DNA from: LMUY01 sp965276785
Lineage (GTDB): Bacteria; Pseudomonadota; Alphaproteobacteria; Acetobacterales; Acetobacteraceae
Direction: 5' to 3'
Assembly: GCA_965276785.1 (NCBI GenBank)
Contig: OZ255629.1
Span: 3,472,001-3,536,000, forward strand
DNA length: 64,000 nt
Positions 1 to 8,725 of the stretch are shown here, piece by piece. The notes under the pieces are model-generated. The model had not been told where the DNA came from. It saw only the letters and a program-made list of their open reading frames with translations, and did no database searches. The first letter of the stretch is position 1. Each line of letters opens with the position of its first letter. The translations under genes were made by a program, and so were the position numbers.

Positions 1-149
1 GCAGCATTGCCGTGGTACCGCCCTGCGGTGCTTGCCGCGAGATGTTGACCGATTTCGACCCGGCGGCCGACGTGATCGTGCCGCAGGAGGGTGGCTTGGT
101 CCGGATGCCGGTGCGCGTGCTGCTGCCCCTACCGTATCAACGCTGCTAA
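1..149 (+). CDS. cdd: Cytidine deaminase, C-terminal part (partial)
   Basis: Reading from base 3, an open frame enters from the left edge and stops at a TAA ending at 149, giving the last 48 residues. It contains the PCGAC-R-E signature of the cytidine deaminase superfamily, in which two cysteines help bind the catalytic zinc, followed by the usual short C-terminal strands. These enzymes hydrolyse cytidine or deoxycytidine to uridine in pyrimidine salvage in the cytoplasm. The first half, including the HAE zinc motif, lies outside the window, so a blasticidin-S-deaminase-like relative cannot be excluded. The gene is short of 60 codons here only because of the edge. Confidence 0.75.
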   Translation, partial: SIAVVPPCGACREMLTDFDPAADVIVPQEGGLVRMPVRVLLPLPYQRC

Positions 150-197
150 AGCGGCGAGGCGACGGAAACAAACGGTGGACGGAGGCGTTGGCTCGCC

Positions 198-425
198 ATG
201 AGCACGAACCCGAAGACACCGACTGACGACACACCCTCCAACACCGTCAAGGATCCGGATGCCTGGACCACGGGGGAAGAGACGATGACTGGGGCGCAGG
301 CCTCCTACCTCAAGACGTTAAGCGAGGAGGCAGGTGAGCCGTTCGATCCGTCGCTGACCAAGGCGGAAGCGTCTAAGCGCATCGACGCGCTGCAGGCGAG
401 GACGGGGCGGGGCAAGTCGCACTAG
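198..425 (+). CDS. DUF3072 family small protein
   Basis: A 75-residue protein whose second half (MTGAQASYLKTL, then EEAGEPFDPSLTKAEAS) matches the conserved core I know from DUF3072 proteins. These are small, charged, soluble proteins of unknown function found singly in many soil proteobacteria and actinobacteria. The fold is probably a short helix-loop-helix resembling SAP-like motifs, but no function is established. ATG at 198 starts just before the conserved block, after a polar disordered lead of about 25 residues. The neighbours (a deaminase tail and an IS element) do not suggest a role. Confidence 0.75.
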   Translation: MSTNPKTPTDDTPSNTVKDPDAWTTGEETMTGAQASYLKTLSEEAGEPFDPSLTKAEASKRIDALQARTGRGKSH

Positions 426-677
426 GCGGCCTACTCACGGAGCACCTCCACGGAGGTGCGGCATCAACAGCTTGGCCTCATACCAGCCGACGAGATTGCT
501 GGCTGGTCCGCAACGGTAGAGTTATTGCCGGCAGCTGCGCTTGCGCCGAGGCGACCCATCCGGCCAGCATCCTCGGCGCCGCCCCGGGTTGGCACGCCCC
601 GCTCGGACGGCGGCTTTCAAGGACAGAAGGCACTTGTCCAGTGGTGAAACGCCTTTTTGTCCCATTTAACTCTTATA

Positions 678-692
678 CCAGCGCCCGCATGG
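678..692 (+). repeat. IS630 left terminal inverted repeat
   Basis: Fifteen bases (CCAGCGCCCGCATGG) that are the exact reverse complement of 1830-1844. This is the left boundary of the insertion sequence and the expected transposase-binding end. Confidence 0.9.
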
Positions 693-777
693 CCTGACTC
701 ACGGGGGCTATGCGCGGTCACGGTGGGTGTGATTCGGTTTCCTGAATGGTTGATGGGGATTGGTCCTGCCTGCTGCG

Positions 778-1823
778 GTGAAGGTTTCTGCTGAGAAGTG
801 TTCGGCGCAGGAGTTGCGGCTTGCGGCGAGCGGTTGCCGTGATGCCAACGCGGTGCGTCGCATGCTGGCCATCGCGTTGTTGCTGGAAGGTCATTTGCGT
901 GGCGATGCTGCGCGCGCCTGCGGGATGGAGCGCCAGACGTTGCGCGACTGGGTGCACCGGTTCAATGCGGCCGGCCTCGCTGGGCTTGGCAATCGCTGGG
1001 GTGGCGGCTGTAAGCCCAAGCTTGCTCAACCGCAGACGGACCGTCTGGCCGAGCTGGTGCGCAACGGCCCCGACCTTGCCGTGCATGGGGTGATACGCTG
1101 GCGTCGGATCGATCTGGCCCGGGCCATGCACAAGGAGTTCAACGTCACGGTGAACGAGCGCACTGTGGGCAGGCTGCTGCGCAAGCTTGGGTTCAGCCGG
1201 ATATCGGTGCGTCCGCACCACCCAAAACAGGACGCGGACGCCCTGCAGGCGCACCAAAAAACTTCGCCGAGTTGGTCGCCGCCGTCCTGCCGCTCAGCGC
1301 GGCTGGCAAGCCGATCGAGCTCTGGTGGCAGGACGAGGCACGCGTCGGCCAGCAAGGCTCCTTGACCTATGTCTGGACGGACCGAGGCAGCCGTCCGCCC
1401 ATGCCGCGCGACCTGCGATACGAATGGGCCTACATCTTCGGCGCCGTCTGTCCCGCCCGTGGCTGCGGTGCGGCCCTGGTCTTGCCGGAGGTCAACGCCT
1501 CGGCCATGAACCGGCACCTGGCCGAGATTAGCCGCAACGTCCAACCCGGCGCGCACGCCGTCGTCACGCTCGACGGCGCGGGATGGCATCAAACCGGCGG
1601 TAAGCTGCGCGTGCCGGACAACGTAAGCCTGCTGCATCTACCGCCCTACTGCCCGGAGCTGAACCCGGTCGAGAACGTCTGGCAATATCTCCGGCAGAAT
1701 TATCTCAGCCACCGGGTCTTCCCCCACTACGACGACATCGTCGATGCCTGCTGCAACGCCTGGAACGCTCTCATGGCTATGCCCGAACGCATCACGTCCA
1801 TAACGTCTCGGGCCTGGGCATAG
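778..1823 (+). CDS. IS630-family transposase (two frames joined by -1 frameshift)
   Basis: The first frame (GTG 778; an alternative TTG lies at 760) encodes a helix-turn-helix DNA-binding half with the typical lead KVSAEKCSAQELRLAA, then a second winged helix. At A6 (1256-1261) translation must slip back by one: CAA-AAA then continues AAC-TTC as NFAELVAAVLP. The second frame ends at 1823 and supplies the DDE catalytic domain: WWQDEARVG (first Asp), VTLDGAGWH (second Asp) and PPYCPELNPVENVW (third acidic residue, Glu). This is the normal expression strategy of many IS630 members, so the break is read as programmed, not as decay. It acts on the element's own ends and TA targets. Confidence 0.88.
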
Positions 1824-1829
1824 GTCAAA

Positions 1830-1844
1830 CCATGCGGGCGCTGG
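1830..1844 (-). repeat. IS630 right terminal inverted repeat
   Basis: Fifteen bases exactly reverse-complementary to 678-692, directly followed by TA (1845-1846). They mark the right end of the insertion sequence, six bases after the transposase stop. Confidence 0.9.
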
Positions 1845-1860
1845 TATTAGTTAAACCTGG

Positions 1861-2601
1861 CTAACCGAAGGTTCTGCGGTAGGCTTTGGTCATTATCTCG
1901 TCCAGCCGCGTGCCGGGCTCGAAGTCCGCCATTTCCTCCGGCCGCGCCAAGCCCGGAAGTTGGCGCGGGCACTCGGATGGCGCGCCCAGGACCTGAGCGA
2001 CCGGGTAGAGCGCCGACCAGGCCGGGACGGCGGCGTAATCCTCCTCCTCGTCCGCCACATGCTTGTCGCGGATTTTGCCGGATGCCGTCTCGATTTCCAT
2101 GCCCATCATTGCCGTCGCCTTGAATTCCTGCGGCGACGGCGGCCGGACCAGCTTGGAACGCCCGGGATAGACCCGGTCGATAAACCGATCCATCAGCTGC
2201 AGCTTCTCCGCCGGGTCGTCCACCCGGTGGGCACGCCCAAACACCATGGCCGACCGATAGTTGACCGAGTGGTGGAAGCCGGAGCGCGCCATGACTAGCG
2301 CGTCGACATGCGTTACGGTGAGGCACACCGGGGTGCCTTCCGCCTGGCTGCGGATCATCCGGCTGGCGGATGAGCCATGCCAATAGATGTGGTCGCCCTC
2401 GCGCCAAAAGCTGGTCGGGGTGCAATACGGACGGCCGTCGATCACGTAAGCGATGTGGCAGACCAGTGCCGCGTCCAGGATGCGGTAGACGGCCGGCTTG
2501 TCGTACCGCCCGCGCTCGGGCGCGCGCTTGACCTGGTTGACCGGGGTTTTGGGAAAGCTCGTAGTTTCAGGACTTGCAGGATGGTCGGCATCGGTCTTCA
2601 T
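1861..2601 (-). CDS. Pyridoxamine 5'-phosphate oxidase-related FMN-binding protein
   Basis: 246 residues from the ATG at 2601, which has a GGAGAG Shine-Dalgarno sequence five bases upstream; an in-frame ATG at 2616 is less well placed. The middle reads as a split-barrel flavin-binding domain of the Pyridox_ox_2 type: ALVCHIAYVIDGRPYCTPT, then HIYWHGSSASRMIRS, then a VNYRSAMVFG strand. Members bind FMN or a related cofactor such as haem or F420, and most are uncharacterised; this is not the pdxH enzyme, which has a different sequence. Its stop codon lies 14 bases beyond the IS630 element, so the insertion has probably separated it from whatever followed. Confidence 0.82.
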   Translation of the reverse strand: MKTDADHPASPETTSFPKTPVNQVKRAPERGRYDKPAVYRILDAALVCHIAYVIDGRPYCTPTSFWREGDHIYWHGSSASRMIRSQAEGTPVCLTVTHVDALVMARSGFHHSVNYRSAMVFGRAHRVDDPAEKLQLMDRFIDRVYPGRSKLVRPPSPQEFKATAMMGMEIETASGKIRDKHVADEEEDYAAVPAWSALYPVAQVLGAPSECPRQLPGLARPEEMADFEPGTRLDEIMTKAYRRTFG

Positions 2602-2684
2602 CGGCACTCTCCGCAAGCCTGTTTGCTGCGCTGCGATCGTTGGACGACCGTTCTGTGAGAAGGACTGATTTTGCGCAACTCCGC

Positions 2685-3107
2685 ATGATGCAAATCCGGC
2701 ATGGATTATGGATCGATGAGCGCGACGTGCAGGAAAGCTTTATCCGCTCGTCGGGTGCGGGCGGCCAGAATATCCAAAAGGTGGAAACCGCCGTTCAGCT
2801 CAAGTTCGATGTGCTGCGATGGGGCGGGCTGACGCCTCACGGCTACGCCGCCCTCAAGCAGCTCGCCGGACGGCGGCTGACGGCCAGCGGCGTGCTGAGC
2901 CTGACTGCCCAGCGCTTCCGCACGCAGGAACGCAACCGGGCCGATGCTTGGGAGCGGCTGATCACCTTGCTGCGGGCGGCGGCGGCGCCGCCGCCGCCCG
3001 TTCGCCGGTCCACCCGCCCCAGCATAGGATCGGTCAAGCGCCGCCTCGCCGACAAGGCCGCGCGCGCCAAGACCAAGGCCGCCCGGCGCCCCCACCCGGC
3101 TGATTGA
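2685..3107 (+). CDS. arfB: Alternative ribosome-rescue factor ArfB
   Basis: From ATG 2685 the product is 140 residues, the same length as the Escherichia coli protein. It carries the catalytic GGQ tripeptide in the context SSGAGGQNIQKVETAVQL, the hallmark of class-I release-factor-like peptidyl-tRNA hydrolases. The C-terminus is a basic Ala/Pro/Arg/Lys tail that, in the family, enters the empty mRNA channel of stalled ribosomes, after which GGQ hydrolyses the peptidyl-tRNA. An upstream in-frame start at 2574 would add residues with no family counterpart and would overlap the divergent gene. It sits alone and is divergent from the FMN-binding protein gene. Confidence 0.88.
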   Translation: MMQIRHGLWIDERDVQESFIRSSGAGGQNIQKVETAVQLKFDVLRWGGLTPHGYAALKQLAGRRLTASGVLSLTAQRFRTQERNRADAWERLITLLRAAAAPPPPVRRSTRPSIGSVKRRLADKAARAKTKAARRPHPAD

Positions 3108-3122
3108 TCCTCCTAAATCGGA

Positions 3123-4094
3123 TCACACTGCCAGCACGATCTTGCCCCAATGCGAATTGCTCCGCATCAGCGCCTGCGCCTCGTTCGCCTGTTCCAGGGG
3201 AAATAGCCGCTCGATCGGGAGCGACAATTGGCCCAATGCCACCGCGGGCCATAAATCCTCCCGCATGCGCCGGTTGATTTCGGCGACCTCTGCCGGGCTG
3301 CGGCTGCGAAACGTCACCCCGATATAGCTGATCCGCCGTGCGGCATGCAGGTCGAAGTCGAACATCGCCGTCGTGCCGCCGAGCCGCCCGACGTTCACGA
3401 TGCGGCCTAAAACCCGCGCCGCCCGCAGGTTCGCGTTGGCCACCGGGCCAGACACCATGTCGACGATCAGGTCCACGCCGCGGCCGCCGGTGGCTGCCAG
3501 TACTGTGTCGGGCCAAGCTGGGTCGCGGCTGTCGATCGCCAGCCCGGCACCGAACCCGGCCAGCTTCGCCCGCCGGTCCGCCTGGGTGGAACTGCCGATG
3601 ACCAATCCGGCACCCTTCAGCCGCGCGATCTGCAGCCCCATCAGGCCGACGCCGGAACTCGCGCCCTGGATCAGCACCGACTGGCCAAGTGCCAAGTGGC
3701 CGTTCGTCACCAGCGCGTCGTGCATGGTCTGTAGCGCGATGGGCAGGGTGGCGGCCTGCTCCCACCCCATGTTGCTGTCCGGAAGCGGAGTTACCCAGCC
3801 CGCATGGGTGGTGGCATATTCGGCATAGCCGCCATTGCCGGAGCACATCACCCGGTCGCCCTCGTGAAGGCCTGTCACACCCTCGCCACAGGCGGCCACT
3901 TCCCCGGCCCACTCCAAGCCAATCGTGGACCCCTTGCCACCAAGCGCTCCGTGCGCGTGCCCGGCCGCCAATGCCAGTTCCGCCCGGTTTAGCCCCGCGG
4001 CCCGCACCCGCACCAGCACCTCGCCGGGTCCGGGTTGCGGGGCCGGGATATCGCGCAGTTCTAAGCCGCCGTCGCCAACCACCATCGCCCGCAT
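3123..4094 (-). CDS. Zinc-free MDR quinone oxidoreductase-like NADPH dehydrogenase
   Basis: 323 residues of medium-chain dehydrogenase/reductase type. The N-terminal GroES-like part has GPGEVLVRVRAAGLNRAEL and GLEWAGEVAACGEGVTG, and the Rossmann part has VLIQGASSGVGLMGLQIAR, the AxxGVG-type loop of quinone oxidoreductases. The structural zinc cysteines are absent, which fits the QOR/crotonyl-reductase-like branch. It probably reduces a quinone, enone or enoyl-CoA with NADPH, but the substrate cannot be read from the sequence. It lies 61 bases after the CaiB gene on the same strand, suggesting co-transcription and a possible acyl-CoA substrate. Confidence 0.82.
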   Translation of the reverse strand: MRAMVVGDGGLELRDIPAPQPGPGEVLVRVRAAGLNRAELALAAGHAHGALGGKGSTIGLEWAGEVAACGEGVTGLHEGDRVMCSGNGGYAEYATTHAGWVTPLPDSNMGWEQAATLPIALQTMHDALVTNGHLALGQSVLIQGASSGVGLMGLQIARLKGAGLVIGSSTQADRRAKLAGFGAGLAIDSRDPAWPDTVLAATGGRGVDLIVDMVSGPVANANLRAARVLGRIVNVGRLGGTTAMFDFDLHAARRISYIGVTFRSRSPAEVAEINRRMREDLWPAVALGQLSLPIERLFPLEQANEAQALMRSNSHWGKIVLAV

Positions 4095-4155
4095 GACCTG
4101 CTCCTATGATCCATTGGGCGGCCGCGAGCCGCTCCGCAGTGGGGTTGCACCCACT

Positions 4156-5343
4156 CTACAGTGCGCCGCGTTCGCGCAGGCCGCTGATTGCCGCTTCGTC
4201 GAAGCCGAGTTCGCCCAGAATGGCGTTCGTGTGCTCTCCCAGGGTGGGTGGCGGCGAGGCCATGCGCGCGGGGGTGCGGCTGAGCTGCGCTGCCTGGCCG
4301 ACCAACTCGATACGGCCCAGCGTGGCATGCTCCACCGCCTGTGCCACGCCCAGATGCCGCACCTGGGGGTCGGCGAACACTTCGGCCATGCTGTAGATCG
4401 GGCCAGACGGCACCCCCGCCGCCTCCAGCCGCTCGATCCAGGCCGCAGACGACGCGGTGCGCGTGACGGCGGCGATCCGCTCGTTCAGCGTCGCGCGATT
4501 GTCGGAGCGCGCCTGGCCGGTGGCGAAATCCGGATGCTCGATCAGCTCCGCCAAGCCCATCACATCGCACAGCCGGGCGTAGATCTTGTCTCCGGCGGCC
4601 GCGATGTTGATGTGGCCGTCCTCGGTGGGGAACACGCCGGTAGGGATGCTGGTCGGGTGGTCGTTGCCGGCCTGCTCCGGCACCTCGCCCTCGACCAGGA
4701 AACGGGCGGCCTGGAAGTCCATCATGCCGATCATCGCCTGCAATAGGCTGCTCTGCACCCACTGGCCCTCGCCTGAGGTTTCCCGCTCCAGCAACGCCGT
4801 CATGACGCCCAGGGCGGCGAACAGACCGGCGCAGAGATCGGCGACGGGGATGCCGGCCCGCACCGGGCCTTGGCCCGGTAGGCCGGTGACGCTCATGATG
4901 CCTCCCATACCTTGGGCGATTTGGTCGAAGCCGGGCCGCATGCGGTAGGGACCGGTCTGGCCGAAGCCGCTGATCGAGGCATACACCAGCCGGGGGTTAA
5001 CCGCGCGCATTGCCTCGTAGCCGATGCCCAGCCGGTCCTTCACGTCAGGGCGGAAGTTTTCCACCAGCACATCGGCCTGCGCCACCAGCTGGCGCAGGAT
5101 GTCGATCGCCTCGGCCGATTTCAGGTTTAGCGTCATCGCTCGCTTGTTGCGATGCAAATTCATGAAGTCCGACCCCAAGCGCGGTCCGCCCATGCCGGCG
5201 TCACCCTCGGGGGAGTCGATCTTGATGACTTGGGCGCCGAAGTCGGCGAATTGGCGCACGCATGTGGGCCCGGCGCGCACGCGTGTGAGGTCGATGATGC
5301 GCAGCTTGGACAGTGCGGCGGGCGGAAGCGTATTGGTTGGCAT
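4156..5343 (-). CDS. CaiB/BaiF-type CoA-transferase (family III)
   Basis: 395 residues covering the full family length. The start LSKLRIIDLTRVRAGPTC and the block IDSPEGDAG are the canonical CoA-binding beginning, while VENFRPDVKDRLGIGYE and SISGFGQTGPY are family signatures. The conserved IPVADLCAG motif supplies the aspartate that carries the acyl-aspartyl intermediate in formyl-CoA transferase. Family III enzymes move CoA between carboxylic acids; the pair here is unknown. It is divergent from argS with only 48 bases between, and is followed by the MDR reductase gene. Confidence 0.88.
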   Translation of the reverse strand: MPTNTLPPAALSKLRIIDLTRVRAGPTCVRQFADFGAQVIKIDSPEGDAGMGGPRLGSDFMNLHRNKRAMTLNLKSAEAIDILRQLVAQADVLVENFRPDVKDRLGIGYEAMRAVNPRLVYASISGFGQTGPYRMRPGFDQIAQGMGGIMSVTGLPGQGPVRAGIPVADLCAGLFAALGVMTALLERETSGEGQWVQSSLLQAMIGMMDFQAARFLVEGEVPEQAGNDHPTSIPTGVFPTEDGHINIAAAGDKIYARLCDVMGLAELIEHPDFATGQARSDNRATLNERIAAVTRTASSAAWIERLEAAGVPSGPIYSMAEVFADPQVRHLGVAQAVEHATLGRIELVGQAAQLSRTPARMASPPPTLGEHTNAILGELGFDEAAISGLRERGAL

Positions 5344-5391
5344 GCCAGATTCCTGGTTTAATCCCAGCCTTCACCCTAGAAGCGCTGGACC

Positions 5392-7158
5392 ATGACCGAC
5401 AATCTCTTCACTGCGATCCGGGCCCGCGTGCTGCAAGCACTGGAAGTTGCCGTTCCCGGCCTGCCGCCCGAGCTGCTGGCCCGAGTGGAGGTGAGCCCGA
5501 CGCGCGACCCGGCGCACGGTGACATGGCGACCAATGCCGCGCTGATCGCCGCCAAGCCCGCCCGTCAGCCTCCGGCCAAGCTCGCCGTCACTCTCGCGGC
5601 CGCGCTGGCCGGGACCGCCGAAATCGCCAGCGCCGAGGCGGCCGGGCCGGGTTTTGTCAACCTGCGGCTGCGGCCAGCGGCGCTGCTTGGCGGCATTCCG
5701 GCAATCCTGCGCGCAGGTGAGGCCTACGGCGCCAGCACCCAAGGGGAGGGCCGCCGGGTGAACGTGGAATACGTTTCGGCCAACCCGAACGGGCCGATGC
5801 ATGTCGGGCATTGCCGCGGCGCGGTGGTGGGAGACGCGCTGGCCAATTTGCTGGCGAAGGCGGGCTACGCCGTCACCAAGGAGTTCTACATCAACGACGC
5901 AGGCAATCAGGTGGCGGCCCTCGCCTGGGCCGCATATTGGCGCTATCTCCAGGCGCTCGGCACCGGTTTGACCGAAGCGGAGTTCGCCGCCGTCACGCCC
6001 GGGGGGCTGCAATATGGCGGCGACTATCTCATTCCGGTCGGTCAGGCGCTGGCATCGCAGTATGGGCCGGCGTTGAGTGCCGAGGGGGGCGGCATCGCCG
6101 ATCCGGCAAGCTGGTTCGTGACCGTGCGTGATTTCGCCATCGATGCCATGCTGGTTTGCATCCGTAGTGATCTCGACTCGCTGGGCGTGGCCTTCGACCG
6201 CTTCAGCTCCGAGCGTGAGCTGCTCGCCCAGGATGCGACAAACGCGGTGATTGCGGAGCTTCAGGCGGACGGGCTGCTCTATCAAGGCACGCCTGAGCCG
6301 CCGAAAGGCAAGTTGCCCGATGACTGGGAACCGCGTGAGCAGACGCTGTTCCGCTCCACGCGCTTCGGCGACGACGTGGATCGCCCGCTGCGCAAATCGG
6401 ACGGCAGCAACACGTATTTCGCCAATGATATCGCCTACCACGCCGACAAGGCAGCTCGATCGGATTTGCTGATCGACGTGCTCGGCGCCGACCATGGCGG
6501 TTACGTCTCGCGCATGAAGGCGGCCACCTCGGCGATCACGCGCGGCCGAGTGCCGCTGGAGATCATCGTCTGCCAGATTGTGCGCGTGCTGAAGGGCGGC
6601 GAACTGGTGCGCATGAGCAAGCGCGCCGGCACTTTCATCACCCTGGCCGACCTGCTGGACGAGGTGGGGCGCGACGCCGTGCGCTTCACCATGCTGACCC
6701 GGAAGGCCGATGCGCAGATGGACTTCGACATCGATGCCGCGGTGGCGCAGACCCGTGAGAACCCGGTGTTCTACGTGCAATACGCGCACGCCCGCTGCCG
6801 CTCCGTGCTCCGGAAGGCGGCGGAACTGGGCCTCACGCCTGAGAGCACAACGCCGCTTGAAGCCCTCTCGACCGAGGCGGAGCTGGGGATTACCCGCCGG
6901 CTGCTGTCTTGGCCGCGCATTGTGGAGGCGGCGGCGGACGCACGCGAGCCACACCGAATCGCTTTTTACCTGTATGACTTGGCGGGTGACTTTCAGAGCC
7001 TGTGGAACCAAGGTAACACCTCGGCGACGCTTCGATTCCTCCAGCCGGACCGGCCGGTCGAAACCCGGGCGCGGCTTGCGCTGGTGGCCGCGGTGGCGAC
7101 GGTGATCCGCTCGGGCCTGGCTGTGATGGGGGTTACACCGGTCGAGGAGATGCGCTGA
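5392..7158 (+). CDS. argS: Arginyl-tRNA synthetase
   Basis: 588 residues, usual for bacterial ArgRS. The N-terminal Add-1 domain (about 1-110) recognises the tRNA D-loop; the class-I HIGH signature is HVGH at 137-140 inside NPNGPMHVGHCRGA. The KMSKS loop appears as MSKRAGTFITL, and the C-terminal anticodon-binding helical domain ends in the conserved VIRSGLAVMGV...EEM. It charges tRNA-Arg in the cytoplasm. The next gene, encoding a SPOR protein, starts four bases after the stop, an argS-SPOR arrangement common in Alphaproteobacteria. Confidence 0.97.
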   Translation: MTDNLFTAIRARVLQALEVAVPGLPPELLARVEVSPTRDPAHGDMATNAALIAAKPARQPPAKLAVTLAAALAGTAEIASAEAAGPGFVNLRLRPAALLGGIPAILRAGEAYGASTQGEGRRVNVEYVSANPNGPMHVGHCRGAVVGDALANLLAKAGYAVTKEFYINDAGNQVAALAWAAYWRYLQALGTGLTEAEFAAVTPGGLQYGGDYLIPVGQALASQYGPALSAEGGGIADPASWFVTVRDFAIDAMLVCIRSDLDSLGVAFDRFSSERELLAQDATNAVIAELQADGLLYQGTPEPPKGKLPDDWEPREQTLFRSTRFGDDVDRPLRKSDGSNTYFANDIAYHADKAARSDLLIDVLGADHGGYVSRMKAATSAITRGRVPLEIIVCQIVRVLKGGELVRMSKRAGTFITLADLLDEVGRDAVRFTMLTRKADAQMDFDIDAAVAQTRENPVFYVQYAHARCRSVLRKAAELGLTPESTTPLEALSTEAELGITRRLLSWPRIVEAAADAREPHRIAFYLYDLAGDFQSLWNQGNTSATLRFLQPDRPVETRARLALVAAVATVIRSGLAVMGVTPVEEMR

Positions 7159-7161
7159 ACC

Positions 7162-7887
7162 ATGTCCAACCCGACGATATCGGACCGGCTGGTCCCAACC
7201 CGAGAAAGCTGGCGCCCGCAGCGTGACGCCTCTGGCGCGGCCGCGCTGCTGCGGCGGGCGACACTGGGCGTCGTCGCCATCGCATGTATCGCCGCGGGGG
7301 TGGGCGGCGGTTATGCCTTGCTCCGCGCCCGCAGCCATGGCGTTCCGGTGATCGAGGCCGATAGCCGCCCCATGCGCGTCAAGCCCGATAACCCGGGCGG
7401 CATGCAAGTCTCCGGCGAGGAGCAGCAGATCATGGATGGCGGCGAGGCCGCCCACACCGACGTCATGGCTCCCGACCCGGAGAGTCCAGCGCCTCAGATG
7501 CTGGCGGCTGAAATTCAAGCTGCACACGCGGCTCCGTCGCCCGCGCCTGCGGAAGCACCCGCTGCATCGGCGTCGGCACCTCCTGCCGACACGCCACCGG
7601 TCGCCCCAGCGGTCGATTTGCCAGCGACCAAGGCTCCCACTGGGAAAGTCGAGGTGCAACTCGCCGCCCTGACAACCCGCGACGGTGCGGCCGCGGAGTG
7701 GCGGCGTTTGACGAAGAAGATGCCCGACCTGCTCGCCTCTCGCAGCGGGGCGATTAACCAGGCCCGAACTGACGGCAAGACCTTCTATCGCCTCCGGGTC
7801 GGCGGCTTCGCCGATCCCGCTGCTGCTGCTGCGTTCTGCAGCCAAGTGCGCGAGAAAGGTGCGGCCTGTACTGTGCCGCCGCGTTGA
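7162..7887 (+). CDS. SPOR-domain membrane protein
   Basis: 241 residues: a short cytoplasmic lead, one transmembrane segment at about 32-52 (ATLGVVAIACIAAGVGGGYALL), a long Pro/Ala/Ser-rich periplasmic linker, and a C-terminal SPOR domain (VEVQLAALTTRDGAAAEWRRL ... FYRLRVGGFADPAAAAAFCSQV). SPOR domains bind denuded glycan strands of septal peptidoglycan, so the protein is probably recruited to the division site. It is translationally close to argS and likely shares its promoter. No enzymatic domain is present. Confidence 0.88.
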   Translation: MSNPTISDRLVPTRESWRPQRDASGAAALLRRATLGVVAIACIAAGVGGGYALLRARSHGVPVIEADSRPMRVKPDNPGGMQVSGEEQQIMDGGEAAHTDVMAPDPESPAPQMLAAEIQAAHAAPSPAPAEAPAASASAPPADTPPVAPAVDLPATKAPTGKVEVQLAALTTRDGAAAEWRRLTKKMPDLLASRSGAINQARTDGKTFYRLRVGGFADPAAAAAFCSQVREKGAACTVPPR

Positions 7888-7968
7888 ACTCAACCTGACC
7901 TCAGATGTCGGGGCGCGGCGCGTTTGCAGCCTACTCGCGGAAGGCTGAAGCGCTTAGGGTGGGCAGGC

Positions 7969-8571
7969 ATGCTGACCGACCTGCCAAACCTGCTCACCCT
8001 ATCGCGGATCGTGGCCATCCCGCTGCTGGTTGGGTTTGCGGCGTTGCGCACGCCGGTGGGGGACCTGCTTGCCATGTTGCTGTTCAGCGCCGCCGGGCTG
8101 ACGGATTGGCTGGACGGGCACCTGGCACGGGCGCGGCAGCAACACTCGGAAGTCGGCCGCATGCTGGACCCGATTGCGGACAAGCTGCTGGTGGGCGCCA
8201 CGTTAATGCTGCTCGCGGGGCTGCAGCGGCTTCCGGGGCTGGGACTGTATCCGGCCATCGTCATACTGTTGCGGGAAATCCTGGTCAGCGGGCTGCGCGA
8301 GCATCTGGCCGGGATGAGCGCACGGCTGCCGGTGACGCGGCTGGCGAAGTGGAAGACGGGGTTTCAGATGGGGGCGCTGGGCACGCTGCTGGCCGGCGAC
8401 GAGGTGGCGGGCTTGCTGCACGTTAGGCTGCCGGTGGCGGCGGTCGGCGAGGCGATGCTTTGGGTGGCTGCGCTGCTGACCTTGGTGACCGGGTGGGGCT
8501 ACTTGCAGTCCAGCTTCCGCCACGTGCAGGGCACGGCCGCGCCGGCGTTGCGTGACCCGACCGGTCTGTGA
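7969..8571 (+). CDS. pgsA: CDP-diacylglycerol--glycerol-3-phosphate 3-phosphatidyltransferase
   Basis: 200 residues from ATG 7969 (MLTDLPNLLTLSRI, the normal family start); a TTG at 7924 would add an unlikely basic extension. The CDP-alcohol phosphotransferase signature D-x2-DG-x2-AR-x8-G-x3-D-x3-D is present exactly, from TDWLDGHLAR to GRMLDPIAD. Several membrane helices follow. It makes phosphatidylglycerophosphate, the committed step to phosphatidylglycerol and cardiolipin, in the inner membrane. Neighbouring moaD and moaE fit the common alphaproteobacterial pgsA-moaD-moaE arrangement, here interrupted by a lipoprotein gene. Confidence 0.93.
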   Translation: MLTDLPNLLTLSRIVAIPLLVGFAALRTPVGDLLAMLLFSAAGLTDWLDGHLARARQQHSEVGRMLDPIADKLLVGATLMLLAGLQRLPGLGLYPAIVILLREILVSGLREHLAGMSARLPVTRLAKWKTGFQMGALGTLLAGDEVAGLLHVRLPVAAVGEAMLWVAALLTLVTGWGYLQSSFRHVQGTAAPALRDPTGL

Positions 8572-8725
8572 TGCCGGGCACAGCGGCGATGTTGTACGGC
8601 AGGGCTGTTACAATTATGGCATAGGTTGTGGCTTTCCTGCATGGCGATGGCGGGAGAGCTTGAGCGGCGGGCGCTAAGCAGGCACATTCCCCGCCATTCG
8701 GCCGCGCCAGCGATGGAGCCCCCTG

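Larger units (their letters stand above)
676..1846 (+). mobile_element. IS630-family insertion sequence, apparently complete
   Basis: Perfect 15-bp inverted ends (678-692 and 1830-1844, starting CCAGCGCCCGC) bound a frameshifted IS630/Tc1-mariner-type transposase. Each end is flanked by TA (676-677 and 1845-1846), the duplication expected for this family. Beyond the perfect part the ends stay similar for about 6 more bases. The flanking DNA itself is nearly palindromic: TTTAACT on the left and AGTTAAA on the right, so the element may have entered a hairpin-like, terminator-type target. It lies immediately downstream of the pyridoxamine-oxidase-like gene on the other strand and interrupts no recognisable gene. 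Confidence 0.9.

Noticed and set aside
456..647. 63-codon frame after the DUF3072 gene
   Set aside because: Composition is random-looking, there is no ribosome-binding site and no recognisable family; treated as chance in GC-rich DNA.
5371..7893. 840-codon minus-strand frame antisense to argS and the SPOR gene
   Set aside because: It is the mirror of strongly conserved genes; the product is Arg/His-rich with no domain.
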